A DNA stretch of 64,000 nt from an uncultured Acidobacteriota bacterium (GTDB lineage: Bacteria; Acidobacteriota; Blastocatellia; Pyrinomonadales; Pyrinomonadaceae), in NCBI GenBank assembly GCA_937873515.1, contig CALMYB010000013.1, forward strand, positions 1 to 64,000, given 5' to 3'. Below, in pieces: positions 15,917 to 28,524 of the stretch; position 1 is the first letter of the stretch; each line of letters opens with the position of its first letter. The position numbers and the translations under genes are program-made. A model generated the notes under the pieces. It was given only the letters and a program-made list of their open reading frames with translations, ran no database searches and was not told the origin of the DNA.

Positions 15917-16175
15917 AACCGAGCATTTTTACCGTCAATTCACTTAAACACGCCGTTTTGTCTGATTTGTTCAACTTTTTAGGCATATTTTTTGTATTCG
16001 CCACGCATCAAATATCAGTTTCGGCTGTCTAATGAACGAGCGAATTCGACCAAACTTGCACGAAATGGTGCATTCGGGTCAAATCCCGTGGCGAGGCTCG
16101 CTAATTCGCGTGTAAATGCTAGAATCTGCATATTAATTGGACACCGCCGACGCAAATCGGTTCGTTCGAAAAGCC

Positions 16176-16916
16176 GTGAAGAAGGTTTACCGACCAGATC
16201 TTATATTTTCCCTTCTGCTCCTACTGTTTGCGGGCATACACGCCCATGCGCAGGACGCAAAAAAGCCTGCTGCACCGGTTGAAGACAAGACTCCGGCCGT
16301 TTTGCTGCACCTTCCTGAATGGGAAACGGTGCGAAATTCGGCGGTCTATGCCAGAAATGCGGCCGAACTCACGAAAGCGACCGGCGAAAGGCCCGAGCTC
16401 GCCGTGATAGATTTTACGAACGGTGTTGAGGCGGCAACGGCGATGTATCCGGCGGGAAGGCTCGTGATCGTTGAGTTTCCGACGCCGCAAGTTTCGGTCT
16501 TTGAGGATCAAAAGATCACCGAAGCACTCGCTTCCGGAAGTGCAACCGCCTATCGCCGAATCGGAAATTACAGCGTCTTTGTCCTCGATCCGAATGACGC
16601 GGCAGCAGCGAACGCCTTGCTCGATCAGGTCAAATACCAGAAATATGTTCAGTGGTTGGGCGAGGCTCCTGACCTTCCGACACAGGCAGAAAGGGATTTT
16701 ACGATCACGACGGCCGGCGTCTTCCTCTCGACGTTCTTTGCGATCATGATCGGGATCGGCCTTGCTTGCGTGTTCGGACTGTTATGCGGGCTGCTTTACT
16801 TTCGCTATCGAGAGCGCGAACGAGCACGAATGCCCACATTCTCAGACGCGGGCGGAATGATACGGCTTAATCTCGACGGCCTCACGCCGGAGATCGTCGG
16901 CGAAGAAATAAGTTAG
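16176..16916 (+). CDS. Exported protein with one C-terminal transmembrane helix
   Basis: The start is uncertain. A GTG at 16176 gives a clean signal peptide (KKVYRPDLIFSLLLLLFAGI, then HAHAQ); a TTG at 16137 would add 13 residues. The product has a periplasmic domain (LHLPEWETVRNSAVYARNAA, VIDFTNGVEAATAMYPAG, RRIGNYSVFVLDPND) of about 150 residues. A transmembrane helix follows (TAGVFLSTFFAIMIGIGLAC), then a ~35-residue cytoplasmic tail. I do not recognise the domain. It meets the minus-strand aminotransferase gene tail to tail with a 4-bp overlap. Confidence 0.78.
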   Translation: MKKVYRPDLIFSLLLLLFAGIHAHAQDAKKPAAPVEDKTPAVLLHLPEWETVRNSAVYARNAAELTKATGERPELAVIDFTNGVEAATAMYPAGRLVIVEFPTPQVSVFEDQKITEALASGSATAYRRIGNYSVFVLDPNDAAAANALLDQVKYQKYVQWLGEAPDLPTQAERDFTITTAGVFLSTFFAIMIGIGLACVFGLLCGLLYFRYRERERARMPTFSDAGGMIRLNLDGLTPEIVGEEIS

Positions 16917-18037
16917 ATCAAAGCGTCGATCAGACGATCGATGTCTTCCTGGTTGTTGAAGAAATGTGGTGCGATCCTTATGCGGTCGAGCCGCGGGCTG
17001 ACGACCACTTTCTCTTTCTCCAACTGGGCCGCGATCTCATTCGGTGAAAGGCCGCCCTTGTGACGAACGCAGACGATCGCCGAGCGTTCGCCTTCTTTTC
17101 GCGAACTCAAGATCTCATAATTCTTTGAGCTGATCCGCTCGCAAAGATACTCCGAAAGTTCGTCAAGATAGGCTTCGACCTTTTTGAGGTCCGCTTCGAT
17201 CAGGAGCTTCAGGCTCGCCTCGAGCCCGTAGAACAATGCGGACGGGCCGGTCCCAGTTTCCCACGCCAATGCGTTCGGTTTGTAATTCTGCTCCCGATCC
17301 GCGAAATCCCACGCATCCTCGACACTGATCCAACCGACGAGAGTCGGCGAAATGAGTTCGCGCGCACGGTCGGAAAGGTAGATGTAGCCGATGCCTTCCG
17401 GTGCGCAGAGCCATTTGTGCGATGCTCCGCACGCCGCATCGACGCCCAATGCGGGCAGGTCATAGGCGTGTGCTCCGAGGCCTTGGATGAGATCGACGCA
17501 GAATAATGCGTCCACTTTGCGCGCGGCCTCGGCAAGGCGTGCAAGATCGCTGCGGAAACCGGATGCGAACTGTACCGAACTGATCGAAACAAGGCGTGTA
17601 TTCGAGTCGATCAAGGAGATGAGCTCGTCGAGATCTATTCGCCCTTCGCGCTCCGGGGCGAGCCGTAATTCAACGCCGTGACGATCACGTACATTTCTCC
17701 ACGCATAGAAATTCGCCGGGAATTCATCGGCAAAACTCACGATATTGTCGCTTGTCCGCCACTCGATCCCGTTGGCGATCGTCGAAAAGCCGTCCGACGT
17801 GTTTCGCATAAATGCAACCTGCTCGTCCCTTACGCCGAGAATGCCGGCCATCAACGTGCGGCAGCGTTTCTTTGTGTCCACCCAAGCTCCGAAGCGAAGA
17901 CCGGCGTAAACTGCCGCATCTTCAAGCTGCGATAGGATCGCGTCGATCGCAGCCCTTGGCGGCGGTGCTACAGCCGCACTGTTCAGGTATGCAAAGGTCT
18001 CTGTTGCTGCGAATTGGGATCTGATCGTGGGATTCAT
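16913..18037 (-). CDS. Class V aminotransferase (cysteine-desulfurase-like PLP enzyme)
   Basis: A 374-residue fold-type I PLP enzyme of the NifS/isopenicillin-N-epimerase group. Visible motifs are the N-terminal AYLNSAAVAPPPRAAIDA, the TS/ND cofactor region VAFMRNTSDGFSTIANGIEW, the PLP Asp/Gln region LFCVDLIQGLGAHAYD, and the Schiff-base lysine in CGASHKWLCAPEGIGY. No cysteine-bearing desulfurase loop is obvious and no Fe-S genes are adjacent. A selenocysteine-lyase, kynureninase or epimerase-like role is as likely as sulfur transfer. It is transcribed alone, back-to-back with lepB. Confidence 0.9.
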   Translation of the reverse strand: MNPTIRSQFAATETFAYLNSAAVAPPPRAAIDAILSQLEDAAVYAGLRFGAWVDTKKRCRTLMAGILGVRDEQVAFMRNTSDGFSTIANGIEWRTSDNIVSFADEFPANFYAWRNVRDRHGVELRLAPEREGRIDLDELISLIDSNTRLVSISSVQFASGFRSDLARLAEAARKVDALFCVDLIQGLGAHAYDLPALGVDAACGASHKWLCAPEGIGYIYLSDRARELISPTLVGWISVEDAWDFADREQNYKPNALAWETGTGPSALFYGLEASLKLLIEADLKKVEAYLDELSEYLCERISSKNYEILSSRKEGERSAIVCVRHKGGLSPNEIAAQLEKEKVVVSPRLDRIRIAPHFFNNQEDIDRLIDALI

Positions 18038-18207
18038 TTTTGTTCCGGCTCCTCGGTCTAATGCGTTTGGCTGCTGCTTTTGGCAAAGATTTCCTTTGAC
18101 AACCCGTAGCCTCTCCCTTGATTATAAATACTTGTGAGGCTATCTCGATAGCAGGGAGCCTAGACGAGTGCAACTTTTTCGCGCGTTTTTACCGTCCAAA
18201 GCTTGGC

Positions 18208-18918
18208 ATGTTCGATTCGGGAAAGAATAAACAGATCGCGTTCGGCGAGGTCCATCCGCAAGATGACACCGATATCGCCGTTACGTCACTAAAACGCGAA
18301 TCGCGGCAGGGCCTCCTTTCGGAAGGCTTTAAGCTCGCGCGCGACATCTTCCTGATCATCGTCGTTTTCATCCTCTTCGGCGTATTCTTCGTCCAACCGG
18401 TCGTTGTCGAGGGCACGTCGATGCTGCCGGAGCTGCACGACGGCGAGCGTCTGCTCGTCAACAAACTCGTTTACTACAAGATCCAGGGCTACAGTTGGGG
18501 CCATATCGAACGCGGCGACATCGTGGTCTTTTGGTATCCGAACGACCCTGACAAGAGCTTCGTCAAACGCGTGATCGGACTCCCGGGCGAGACGGTCGAG
18601 ATACGCTCGGGCAAGGTCATCATAAACGGAAATACGTTGAATGAAGACTATTTGGATTCGGCTCACAACAGCTCATTCCCCAACCTTTCGCCGCGAATCG
18701 TCGAAAAACATCATTATTTTGTCCTCGGCGATAATCGCGACAACTCGCTCGACTCACGTTCGTGGGGGCTTGTCCCGGAGAAATACATTTACGGAAAGGC
18801 ATTTTTCCGCTATTGGAAGCCTGCAAATATGGGCTTTCTGGAACACGGCGAATACCCAAACCAAATTCCTTCCCCGACCCCAGCATCACTAGCGGATGAC
18901 GACGAGCTAAGTCGCTAG
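18208..18918 (+). CDS. lepB: Signal peptidase I
   Basis: The membrane-bound Ser/Lys peptidase that removes signal peptides from exported proteins. From the ATG at 18208 (236 residues) there is a ~45-residue cytoplasmic start, a single transmembrane segment (IFLIIVVFILFGVFFVQPVV), and then box B with the nucleophile Ser71 in GTSMLPE. Box D follows with general base Lys120 in SFVKRVIGLPG, and box E is GDNRDNSLDSRSWG. The frame is open upstream to 18118, but an earlier TTG start would add 30 residues unlike the family. No good ribosome-binding site precedes either. The tail NQIPSPTPASLADDD is unusual but short. carA follows 64 bp downstream. Confidence 0.93.
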   Translation: MFDSGKNKQIAFGEVHPQDDTDIAVTSLKRESRQGLLSEGFKLARDIFLIIVVFILFGVFFVQPVVVEGTSMLPELHDGERLLVNKLVYYKIQGYSWGHIERGDIVVFWYPNDPDKSFVKRVIGLPGETVEIRSGKVIINGNTLNEDYLDSAHNSSFPNLSPRIVEKHHYFVLGDNRDNSLDSRSWGLVPEKYIYGKAFFRYWKPANMGFLEHGEYPNQIPSPTPASLADDDELSR

Positions 18919-18982
18919 CTTTCGCAAATTCTCACCCTCAGCTTCGCCAAGAGTTACCAAAGTCAGTTAAAATTAAACTTAA

Positions 18983-20092
18983 ATGCAGGAGCAGCGTGTA
19001 AAAGCGATCCTTGTCCTCGAGGACGGACGTGTTTTTGAGGGAATTTCGTTCGGCGCCGTCGGCGAGACGTTCGGCGAGATCGTGTTCAATACCTCGATGT
19101 CGGGCTACCAGGAGATCTTGACCGATCCGTCTTACGCCGGTCAGATCGTCACGATGACGTATCCCTTGATCGGCAACTACGGTGTCAATTCCGAAGATGT
19201 CGAAAGCCGCAAAACGTGGGCCGAGGGCTTCGTCGTTCGTGAATCGAGCCGCATCGTCTCGAACTTTCGATCGACAATGTCGCTTGACGAGTATCTTAAG
19301 GCCAACAACATCGTCGGCATCGAGCACATCGACACGCGCTCTCTCGTCCGCCACATTCGCGATAAGGGTGCGATGCGAGCCGGCATTTCGTCAGTCGATA
19401 CAGACAAAGGATCGCTGCTCACAAGGATCCTCGCTCAGCCGGAGATGCAGAACCGCGAGCTCGCAAGCACCGTTACGGTTGAAACTTCATTCACATATGA
19501 GCAGGCTCCCGCATCGGAGAGATACCACATCGTAGCGTATGACTTCGGCGTAAAGACCAATTCCTTGCGTGAGTTCGCAAAATTCGGCTGCCGCATCACG
19601 GTCGTCCCGGCCGAAACCACCGCCGACGAAGTTCTTGCGTTAAAACCCGACGGCATTTTCCTCTCGAACGGCCCCGGCGACCCGGCCTCGATGAAAGAGA
19701 CGATCGAGGAGATACGCAAACTTGCGCAAAGTAAGACGCCGATCTTCGGCATCTGCCTTGGTCATCAACTTCTTGGCGAAGCTTTCGGCGGCAAGACCTA
19801 CAAGCTCAAATTCGGCCATCGCGGCGGGAATCAGCCGATCAAAGACCTCACCACCGGCAAGATCGAGATCGCCGCGCACAACCACGGTTTCGCCGTCGAT
19901 GCCGATTCGCTTCCCGCCGATGTCGAGGTTACGCACGTCAATCTCAACGACAACACCGTCGCCGGCCTGCGACATCGAAAGCTCCCGATCTTCTCCGTCC
20001 AATACCATCCCGAATCCGCCCCGGGCCCACACGATTCGGAGTATCTGTTCGAGAGATTTGTTGATTTGTTGGATGCGAGGAGTAAGAATTAG
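18983..20092 (+). CDS. carA: Carbamoyl-phosphate synthase, small (glutaminase) subunit
   Basis: CarA hydrolyses glutamine and passes ammonia to CarB for carbamoyl phosphate, the precursor of arginine and pyrimidines. The 369-residue product has the CPSase_sm N-domain ([34 protein letters not shown]) and a class I glutamine amidotransferase domain. Its triad is Cys258 (FGICLGHQL), His342 and Glu344 ([12 protein letters not shown]). Length is normal for the family. carB is not in this window, so the two subunits are not encoded together here. The only start that keeps the conserved N-terminus is the ATG at 18983, with a weak ribosome-binding site. Confidence 0.96.
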   Translation: MQEQRVKAILVLEDGRVFEGISFGAVGETFGEIVFNTSMSGYQEILTDPSYAGQIVTMTYPLIGNYGVNSEDVESRKTWAEGFVVRESSRIVSNFRSTMSLDEYLKANNIVGIEHIDTRSLVRHIRDKGAMRAGISSVDTDKGSLLTRILAQPEMQNRELASTVTVETSFTYEQAPASERYHIVAYDFGVKTNSLREFAKFGCRITVVPAETTADEVLALKPDGIFLSNGPGDPASMKETIEEIRKLAQSKTPIFGICLGHQLLGEAFGGKTYKLKFGHRGGNQPIKDLTTGKIEIAAHNHGFAVDADSLPADVEVTHVNLNDNTVAGLRHRKLPIFSVQYHPESAPGPHDSEYLFERFVDLLDARSKN

Positions 20093-20707
20093 GCTCCAGA
20101 GAGCTACCTCTTCTCCCTACAGCAGAATGATGAGTATCGACGGTTCACAACCTCGTTCCCATTCAAATACATCTGGAAACTCGGCATAAAGCTTGGAGCA
20201 AAATTCTGACGCCGCCACCCCGGGAACACGTTGCGAAAACGATCCTGGAGCTCGGCCCCGATCCGTCGGGGCATCGAGCGACAAAACGGCCTTTTCCTGT
20301 CGGCGACTATAGCCGCCTCCGAGAGGTTTGGCGATGGCGTTCTATTTCGGATTCCAGATTTCAGATTCTAGATCCAACCAGCAGGCCCGCTTCCTGAAGT
20401 TTGCATTTCGTGCATTTCGTACATTTCGTGCATTTTGTGCATTTTTATACATTCTGTGCATTCTGTGCATTTTTATACATTCTGTGCATTTTGTGCTTCC
20501 AAGCGCCAAGGCGGCTTCGGTATGCTTATTGGTGGTTGGTTGTGGATCTTTGAAAATTTACGCCAAACATTCGGCCCCTACGGAGCCAGACGATCCCCGC
20601 GTTTGCGTCTCGGAGTCTCGGCGGTGCGATGAGCCTGACCGAGCGGCTTACGCAGGCGGTTCTGACATGATGCGGACGAGGGCGTCCGCCGCTCCGTAGC
20701 GGAACCC
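20093..20707. repeat. Gene-free repeat-rich spacer with a 9-bp tandem array at 20402-20496
   Basis: No credible gene lies here. From 20402 to about 20496 there are around ten units of TGCATTTCG, TACATTTCG, TGCATTTTG or TGCATTCTG, mostly 9 bp with one or two 10-bp steps. At 20299-20322 there is a copy of the GTCGGCGGC-TACA-GCCGCC palindrome also seen near 23593 and 32912. Just before it, AGCTCGGCCCCGATCC-GTCGGGGC has a relative near 32735. The end of the stretch shares GCGTCTCGG...GGCGGT strings with 24200-24230. Confidence 0.75.
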
Positions 20708-22828
<2,121 letters not shown>

Positions 22829-24317
22829 AGTATGCTCTTAAAAGATCGGCGTCTTGCCGCCCTTAAAACCGCAGCGGGCGAACTTCGCTTTCGTTGCGCA
22901 CCGCTCAATTTTACGCAATGCGTAACCGGATCTTCTTCTCTTTTATATCGATGTTCTTACGCCGCTCAACGACGCAATTCTCAAAACCAATAATTATCGA
23001 ATAATCGAGCAAAAATCGCAATTTGACGGGCGAGAAATGTTATATCTGACATCAAAGGGTCCGTGAGTGCGGGGCAAAATAAGAAGCCACGAATTCACGA
23101 ATAAGACGACCGCCGACCACCGATTGGCCACTGCCTTGCTCTTGACAAGATATTGCATAATGCAATATGCCGTGAGCTGCCGCATGTAACGCTAAATTAC
23201 TGCAAAGTATAGCACTTATCGCATTTCATCGCATTTTGCACGGAAACGGTGATTTTCACGGCGTTTCTTGACGGTACCTTCAAAAATAGGCGTATTTTTG
23301 CACTTGGATCCGCGCAAAACGTGTAAATTCCGCACGGTTTTTTCTCATTTTCAGGAATATCGCCGCTCTATCGCCGGGGTCCGCCACAGTGCCGAACTCG
23401 CCGGCCGCCGCGAGTGCCGCGAACGCCGCAGGAAAACCGCCGTCGCCGTTAATTCGCCGAAGGGTGGCCGCCACGCAATCGTCCCTTTAGGGGACTTGAG
23501 AAAATAGCCCAGGGTAAGGCCGCCTCGGCCGCCGCCCTGGGTTAGTTCGGTATCAATGATCCCCCGGAGAGCGCGGAGCACGCGACAGAGCCTTTGTCGG
23601 CGGCACAGCCGCCTCAGATCGATTTTGAGAGCCGTGCCCCCGGTCTAAAGACCGGGGCAATTCAAAGAGGAGGGCAGCGGCAATACTAAGAAGAATGGCG
23701 AATTGATGATGTCGCGTACCGTTACCGCAGGAGACGCTCAGGTTCGTTACTCCGGATATCGATTCCGCAGGCCGAATGTTCCTAAAGCTTACCGAAACCG
23801 TCATCGTGACCGGCCCACCAAGAAAGCGAAAAGGAAAAGCGTAAACCACGATAGCGTTAAGCCGTGTCGGATCGCGCTTCTGGTCGCCGCAATCGAAACG
23901 ATGGCCGTATCGGAGCCAAAAGGTCGCCGAAGGTGACGAATAATATAGCGTAGGGTGGAACCCTACGTTGTTACGCCGAATTGGATCTGTCCCTGAAAGG
24001 GACAAACAAAATACGCGTTTGCCGCTCCCTTACAGGGAGCATTTTGTTCATCGTCCAGGTCGTAGGGATGCGGCCTTCGGCCTTTCCCTACGCTATTGTA
24101 TTTGTCCCTTTCAGGGACACTAGAGCAGCGGAGCCGCCGGGATGTGCCGGCGACAGAAGAGAAGAACCCAGTCGCTACCGCTCCCGGTTCTGACAGAACT
24201 CGGCGTCTCTGCGTCTCGGCGGTGAATGGATGACAACGAGCCGCCTTACTCGCGTGCGGTGTTGCGGCAACGAACTCACTACTTACTGCTCACTGACCAC
24301 TGCCCACTGACCACGGC
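22829..24317. other. 1.5-kb intergenic region made mostly of palindromic repeats
   Basis: I find no gene with coding-like sequence. The region contains a perfect 19-bp palindrome at 23150-23168 (ATATTGCATAATGCAATAT), a GTCGGCGGC-ACA-GCCGCC copy at about 23593, and a perfect hairpin GCCCCGGTCTTTAGACCGGGGG-type (in inverse orientation) near 23638. It also has the composite palindrome at 23943-24122 and a second copy of the AACCCAGTCGCTACCGCTC repeat at 24164-24196. The first ~170 bp hold the upstream region of hppA; no clear promoter consensus is seen. Confidence 0.7.
23943..24122. repeat. Composite inverted repeat (MITE- or REP-like)
   Basis: Outer arms TATAGCGTAGGG and CCCTACGCTATT enclose GTCCCTGAAAGGGACAAA and, inverted, TTTGTCCCTTTCAGGGAC. 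In between lie further small hairpins (CTCCCTTACAGGGAG; GGCCTTCGGCC). The whole would fold into a long branched hairpin of about 180 nt. It has the look of the non-coding palindromic elements scattered between genes in this genome. Confidence 0.65.
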
Positions 24318-26141
24318 TCAGTCACACATCCAGCGGTTGTTGATGCGTTTGGCGAAGGCGCCGTCGGTGCCGGCACGGCCTTGCGAACATTCGCCTCCGC
24401 GTCGGCAGTCCTTGCAATAGACGAAGGCGCCGTCCGAGACGGGCGGACGGCCATCGCCGCCGCGAGCCCATTTCTGAATATCGCTAAAGGTGATATTCGG
24501 GTCGTACTGGAAGAGTCCGTCGGTCAGCTCGACGTTATAGCCGAAGCGGTTGGGTTTGCCGTCGATGCGTGTATCGCCCGAGCCTTCCGGCAAACGGCCG
24601 GTCTGGAACATCATTCTGCCGCCCTGGAAATTCGGGCGTCGGACGAGCTGGCCGGACGTGTCCTTGCAGGCGAAGATGCGCGAATCGTAGCAAAAACGAT
24701 CGCCGGTCGATGTGATCGAAACGCCGGGGTCGGCCTTGATCGTATCGGCGCCGAACCAGTTGCCTGTCGAGATGAAATTCGCCGAACCGTGCAGTTCGAT
24801 CGGGTCGCCGAAGACGCTGCCGATCATGATGAGATTAACGTTCGTGATCATTCCGGCCGGGTTCGTATAGAGCGTGCGTTTACCGCGTTCCGAGCCTGAA
24901 TTGATGACCGTCAAGGAACCGATCGTGTCCACGTTGATGAACGTTCCGCCGATCGCCGAAGCATAGTCGTAGCCGCCGCCGAAGGTCTGCTGTATGAGCA
25001 TCGAACCCGCGGCCTTTACGCGTATGCCGTCGCCCGGGCCGTTCGTCGCGATGTAGGAAAAGACGGTGTTCGCGATCGTCCAATCCGTGTTGTACGTATC
25101 GATCCAGATGCCCGTCCTGTTGTTCACGAAGAATCCGTGATCGACCTTGATGTAATCGAAATGCCATGACTTGCAGACCTGCTCATTCGCCTTGCAGTTC
25201 TCGTCGTTGGCATTGTGAACGTAAATTCCCTTGTCGAAATCCTGGAACGTGATGTTCTCGAATTTGAAGACCTGGCTCGAGTTAGGCGATTCGCGGCCCG
25301 TGCGGGAATCCTTCTCCCATTTGCCGAGAGCTTCGATGCCGTACGTCCCGGTCGAGTCGCGTTTTGCCTCGGCCATGAGCGACGAATTGCCCATCAGTTC
25401 GAGGTCTTTGACCGTGATCTGATTCGTACAGCCGCCGATGCGGAAGATCGTTTGGTTCGGGTAACGCAGGCGAATGCGCGTCGGGCTGAAACGCCACGGA
25501 AGGTTCGAGTTCGCGACCGAGGCGTTCGAGCCCGCACCGATGATGTTCAGTCCGGAAGTAAGCGTTATCGCCTGATAGTTCGGGTCGCGTCGGACGCCGT
25601 CGAGCGTGCCGACGACATAATCACCGTCCGGCACACGCAAGGTTCCGCCCTGTCGCGAAGAGATGTATTGGATCGCGTTGCGGAATGTCGAGGTGTAGTC
25701 CTTCGGCTCGTCAAACTCGTATTTGCCGAGCTGCGTCCGACGTACCGGACGGAAATCCTTCAGGTTGTAGAAGCCCGTGTTCTCGTTCGTCGGGTACCAG
25801 AGATAGCTCGCACCGTTCGTCAGCTTCACTTCGTACATCGGCTCCGGGCCTTGGAAACACCATCGGCCGATGCCGTTCGTGTATGTCTTGCCGTCGCGGA
25901 CGTCGCTGCCGTCGCACGGCGAGATATTCGGCGCCTTTTGCCGCAGATCCGTGCCGGCGATATAGACCTCGATCGCATTCTTTGCTCCCGTGCTCGGCAG
26001 GTACGTGATCGGGCAAGTGCCGCGTATGTCGGCCTCGAGCGTGAAGGAATAGCCTTCGAATTTATTCTGTGCGGCGGCAAAGCTGATGCATCCGAAGAAA
26101 ATGAGCGTTAGGAAAGATACGAACTTGAACGATTTTGACAT
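24318..26141 (-). CDS. Secreted right-handed beta-helix (pectate-lyase-fold) protein
   Basis: The ATG at 26141 begins a signal peptide (MSKSFKFVSFLTLIFFGCIS, then FAAAQ), giving about 607 residues, with AGGGAG upstream; an earlier start at 26219 is unlikely. The middle (about 180-480) shows the repeated strand-turn pattern of a parallel beta-helix, with GGTLRVPDGDYVVGTLDGV as in polygalacturonase-like entry turns and phrases such as GIYVHNAND, GIWIDTYNTDWTIANTVFSY and GSLTVINSGSERG. The C-terminus is cysteine-rich (YCKDCRRGGECSQGRAG). Family members include polysaccharide lyases, hydrolases and adhesins; no catalytic set can be identified. It is divergent from the HerA-like gene. Confidence 0.82.
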   Translation of the reverse strand: MSKSFKFVSFLTLIFFGCISFAAAQNKFEGYSFTLEADIRGTCPITYLPSTGAKNAIEVYIAGTDLRQKAPNISPCDGSDVRDGKTYTNGIGRWCFQGPEPMYEVKLTNGASYLWYPTNENTGFYNLKDFRPVRRTQLGKYEFDEPKDYTSTFRNAIQYISSRQGGTLRVPDGDYVVGTLDGVRRDPNYQAITLTSGLNIIGAGSNASVANSNLPWRFSPTRIRLRYPNQTIFRIGGCTNQITVKDLELMGNSSLMAEAKRDSTGTYGIEALGKWEKDSRTGRESPNSSQVFKFENITFQDFDKGIYVHNANDENCKANEQVCKSWHFDYIKVDHGFFVNNRTGIWIDTYNTDWTIANTVFSYIATNGPGDGIRVKAAGSMLIQQTFGGGYDYASAIGGTFINVDTIGSLTVINSGSERGKRTLYTNPAGMITNVNLIMIGSVFGDPIELHGSANFISTGNWFGADTIKADPGVSITSTGDRFCYDSRIFACKDTSGQLVRRPNFQGGRMMFQTGRLPEGSGDTRIDGKPNRFGYNVELTDGLFQYDPNITFSDIQKWARGGDGRPPVSDGAFVYCKDCRRGGECSQGRAGTDGAFAKRINNRWMCD

Positions 26142-26324
26142 CAGGCGAAAATACTCCCTTTTTTGCATAACCGTATTAGAAAATGCTCTCCGGTTTTGCC
26201 TTTTTGCTATACTCAACAAAATACCACATACGGCGAAACTAAACTGTCAGCATCAAGACAGAACCGGCGAGTTGATGCGTCGGCAACACACGAAGAAAAT
26301 TAGACGAGATTCTAAGAATAATCT

Positions 26325-27836
26325 ATGAGCGATCCGATCTTAGTTGCAAAGACCAAAGAGAACGAATATTTCCTTCTTCCGCAGATGGCGAACCGCCACG
26401 GCGTGATCACCGGAGCGACCGGCACGGGCAAGACCGTGACGCTGCAGCGGATCGCGGAAGGATTCAGTAAACTCGGCGTGCCCGTCTTTATGGCAGACAT
26501 CAAGGGCGACCTGACCGGAGTTACGCAGGCCGGCGGCGGCAACGCGAAGATAGACGAAAGGAACACGCTGCTAGGCGTGACGCCGGCATTTCAAGGTTTT
26601 ACCGCGACGCTTTGGGATGTTTTCGGTAAGCAAGGCAGCCCGCTTCGCGCGACCGTTTCGGAAATGGGCCCGATCCTGCTTGCACGTCTCCTCGATCTGA
26701 ACGACACGCAGGAAGGCGTGCTCGCGATCGCGTTCAAGTACGCAGACGACAACGGAATGCTGCTGCTCGACCTCAAGGATCTGCAGTCGCTTATGCGTTG
26801 GGTCGGCGAGAATGCCGCGGAATTGACGACGCAGTACGGCAACGTTTCGGCCGCATCGGTCGGCGCGATCCAACGCGGGCTTTTACAGCTAGATGAGCAG
26901 GGCGGCTCGATCTTCTTCGGCGAACCGGCCGTCAAGCTCGATGATTTTATTCAAACGGTCTCGGGCAAGGGTGTGCTGAATCTGCTCGCCGCCGATCAGC
27001 TCATAAACGCTCCGCAGCTCTATTCAACATTCTTACTGTGGCTCTTGAGCGAGCTCTTCGAATCGCTCCCGGAAGCCGGCGATCTCGATAAACCGAAACT
27101 CGTATTCTTTTTCGATGAGGCTCACCTTTTGTTCAGCGACGCCCCGTCCGCCCTTATCGAAAAGGTCGAGCAGGTCGTGCGTCTCATCCGCTCGAAAGGC
27201 GTCGGCGTTTATTTCGTAACGCAAAATCCGGCGGATATCCCTGAGAAGGTCCTGGCGCAGCTCGGCAATCGCGTGCAGCACGCGCTTCGGGCATACACGC
27301 CGCAGGAGCAAAAGGGCGTGAAGGCCGCCGCGACCTCGTTCCGCGAGAATCCGAAGATCGATACGGAAAAGACCATCACGGAACTCGGCGTCGGCGAGGT
27401 TCTGATCTCGACGCTCGATGAAAAGGGCATTCCGACCGTGGTAGATCGCGCGTTCGTCGTGCCGCCCGAGGGTCACATCGGGCCGATCACGCCGGAACAG
27501 CGTCAGCAGCTGATGGCGAATTCGCTTGTTGCGGGAGTCTATGACACGGCCGTTGATCGCGAATCCGCTTTCGAGATGCTTACCGCAAAAGCCGAAGCGA
27601 AGGCTCAGGAGCAGGCCGCCGCACAGGCGGAAATTGACGCCGCAAAGGCCGCCAAAGAGCAGGCAAAGGCCGAACGCGCCGCCGCACGAGCTCCCGATTC
27701 GATGTGGGAATCCATCGGCAAATCCGCCGCACGCTCCGCAAGCTCATCCATCGGACGACAGATCGGCAACTCGATCGTACGCGGCGTCCTCGGCGGCATC
27801 TTCGGCGGCGGCAAAAAGAAAGGAAGCTGGTTCTAA
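26325..27836 (+). CDS. HerA-like ATPase (DUF853/YjgR family)
   Basis: A 503-residue P-loop ATPase of the HerA/FtsK-related DUF853 family. Walker A is [16 protein letters not shown] at about residues 25-40, followed by [11 protein letters not shown]. Walker B is [17 protein letters not shown], and a later arginine-containing motif is [20 protein letters not shown]. The C-terminal ~90 residues are an Ala/Glu/Lys-rich coiled coil ([15 protein letters not shown]) ending in a Gly-rich tail. The physiological role of this family is not established. The gene ends 4 bp into the convergent vapC stop region. Confidence 0.9.
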   Translation: MSDPILVAKTKENEYFLLPQMANRHGVITGATGTGKTVTLQRIAEGFSKLGVPVFMADIKGDLTGVTQAGGGNAKIDERNTLLGVTPAFQGFTATLWDVFGKQGSPLRATVSEMGPILLARLLDLNDTQEGVLAIAFKYADDNGMLLLDLKDLQSLMRWVGENAAELTTQYGNVSAASVGAIQRGLLQLDEQGGSIFFGEPAVKLDDFIQTVSGKGVLNLLAADQLINAPQLYSTFLLWLLSELFESLPEAGDLDKPKLVFFFDEAHLLFSDAPSALIEKVEQVVRLIRSKGVGVYFVTQNPADIPEKVLAQLGNRVQHALRAYTPQEQKGVKAAATSFRENPKIDTEKTITELGVGEVLISTLDEKGIPTVVDRAFVVPPEGHIGPITPEQRQQLMANSLVAGVYDTAVDRESAFEMLTAKAEAKAQEQAAAQAEIDAAKAAKEQAKAERAAARAPDSMWESIGKSAARSASSSIGRQIGNSIVRGVLGGIFGGGKKKGSWF

Positions 27837-28231
27837 GGAGCGATGACCTCGACGGTCGGGAAGTAGCGGCGGAATCGTCGCGGGTCGCGTGTTAGGATGC
27901 TGAAACCTGAGACAGCGGCGTGAGCACCGATGTAAAAATCAGAGAGCGGCGACGTTTTGACACCGCCTCTTTTTCTAAACGCGGCGAAGGCTTTGCCCGC
28001 CAGGAATCCGGCCTCGAAAGGCAGCGGTTCACGACGGAACATTTGCTCCGGGAAGGCTTCATCGAGAGCTTCGGGTGACTCGAAATGTACGGATATTTCC
28101 GCGTATATGAGAGGATTGATCGCGATCTCTGTGACGTCCGCAAGTGTTGCGACCGCGTTCGATGACCACTCGAACCAGAATGGATCGACCGTGAAGAGGT
28201 CCAACAAGACCGAACTATCGATCAATATCAT
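27833..28231 (-). CDS. vapC: VapC-like PIN-domain toxin
   Basis: A 132-residue PIN-domain endoribonuclease. The acidic metal-binding residues can be placed: Asp5 ([10 protein letters not shown]), Glu45 ([10 protein letters not shown]), Asp98 ([13 protein letters not shown]) and Asp116 (ILTRDPRRF). VapC toxins cleave RNA, often initiator tRNA or rRNA loops, and are neutralised by the partner VapB. The ATG at 28231 lies inside the antitoxin gene (17-bp overlap), the usual coupling for such pairs. The target RNA cannot be told from sequence. Confidence 0.93.
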   Translation of the reverse strand: MILIDSSVLLDLFTVDPFWFEWSSNAVATLADVTEIAINPLIYAEISVHFESPEALDEAFPEQMFRREPLPFEAGFLAGKAFAAFRKRGGVKTSPLSDFYIGAHAAVSGFSILTRDPRRFRRYFPTVEVIAP

Positions 28232-28475
28232 CTTCGTCTCCCCAACCTCTCATCAAACGCATAATTTGGTCTGTGGTCATCGTTCCGGTGCCGCGGCCCT
28301 TTAGATGAGCGACGATCTCTTCGCCGCGGGTGCGTTCGCCTGGCTTTCGCTTTGCCTTAACGAGACGTGCATAGTCACCTTTTATTACAAAATCGACCTC
28401 TGTGCCGGGACGGATCCCAAGCTTTGTCCGAACCTCGATCGGGATCGTCACTTGTCCTTTACTTGTTACACGCAT
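28215..28475 (-). CDS. vapB: VapB-like antitoxin with AbrB/SpoVT DNA-binding domain
   Basis: An 86-residue protein. Residues 1-45 are the swapped-hairpin AbrB domain (MRVTSKGQVTIPIEVRTKLG, then GTEVDFVIKG). The C-terminal half (RTRGEEIVAHLKGRGTGTMT, then [15 protein letters not shown]) is the toxin-binding tail; phrases like MTTDQIMRLMRG are typical of VapB partners of PIN toxins. It should repress its own operon by binding the palindrome immediately upstream of its ATG. Start and ribosome-binding site (GGAG) lie inside or next to that operator. Confidence 0.93.
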   Translation of the reverse strand: MRVTSKGQVTIPIEVRTKLGIRPGTEVDFVIKGDYARLVKAKRKPGERTRGEEIVAHLKGRGTGTMTTDQIMRLMRGWGDEDDIDR

Positions 28476-28507
28476 AAGTAATACTCCTACCGGTAAGAGT
28501 ATTACTT
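28476..28507 (-). promoter_or_regulatory. vapBC operator palindrome
   Basis: AAGTAATACTC and GAGTATTACTT are perfect 11-bp arms around a core CTACCGGTAA whose inner eight bases, TACCGGTA, are themselves palindromic. The 32-bp element therefore has two-fold symmetry broken only by one C/A pair. It abuts the vapB ATG. On the minus strand GGAG within the right arm is the likely ribosome-binding site, so repressor bound here would block both promoter and leader. Confidence 0.85.
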
Positions 28508-28524
28508 TTGGAAGATGCTTGCAA

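Noticed and set aside
23150..23168. A promoter with TTGACA at 23142-23147 and an overlapping 19-bp palindromic operator
   Set aside because: No -10 element lies at a proper distance and no plus-strand gene follows for more than a kilobase.
25215..26111. A 298-residue plus-strand open frame
   Set aside because: It is antisense to the secreted beta-helix gene and composed of Arg/Val/Asp-rich sequence with no domain.
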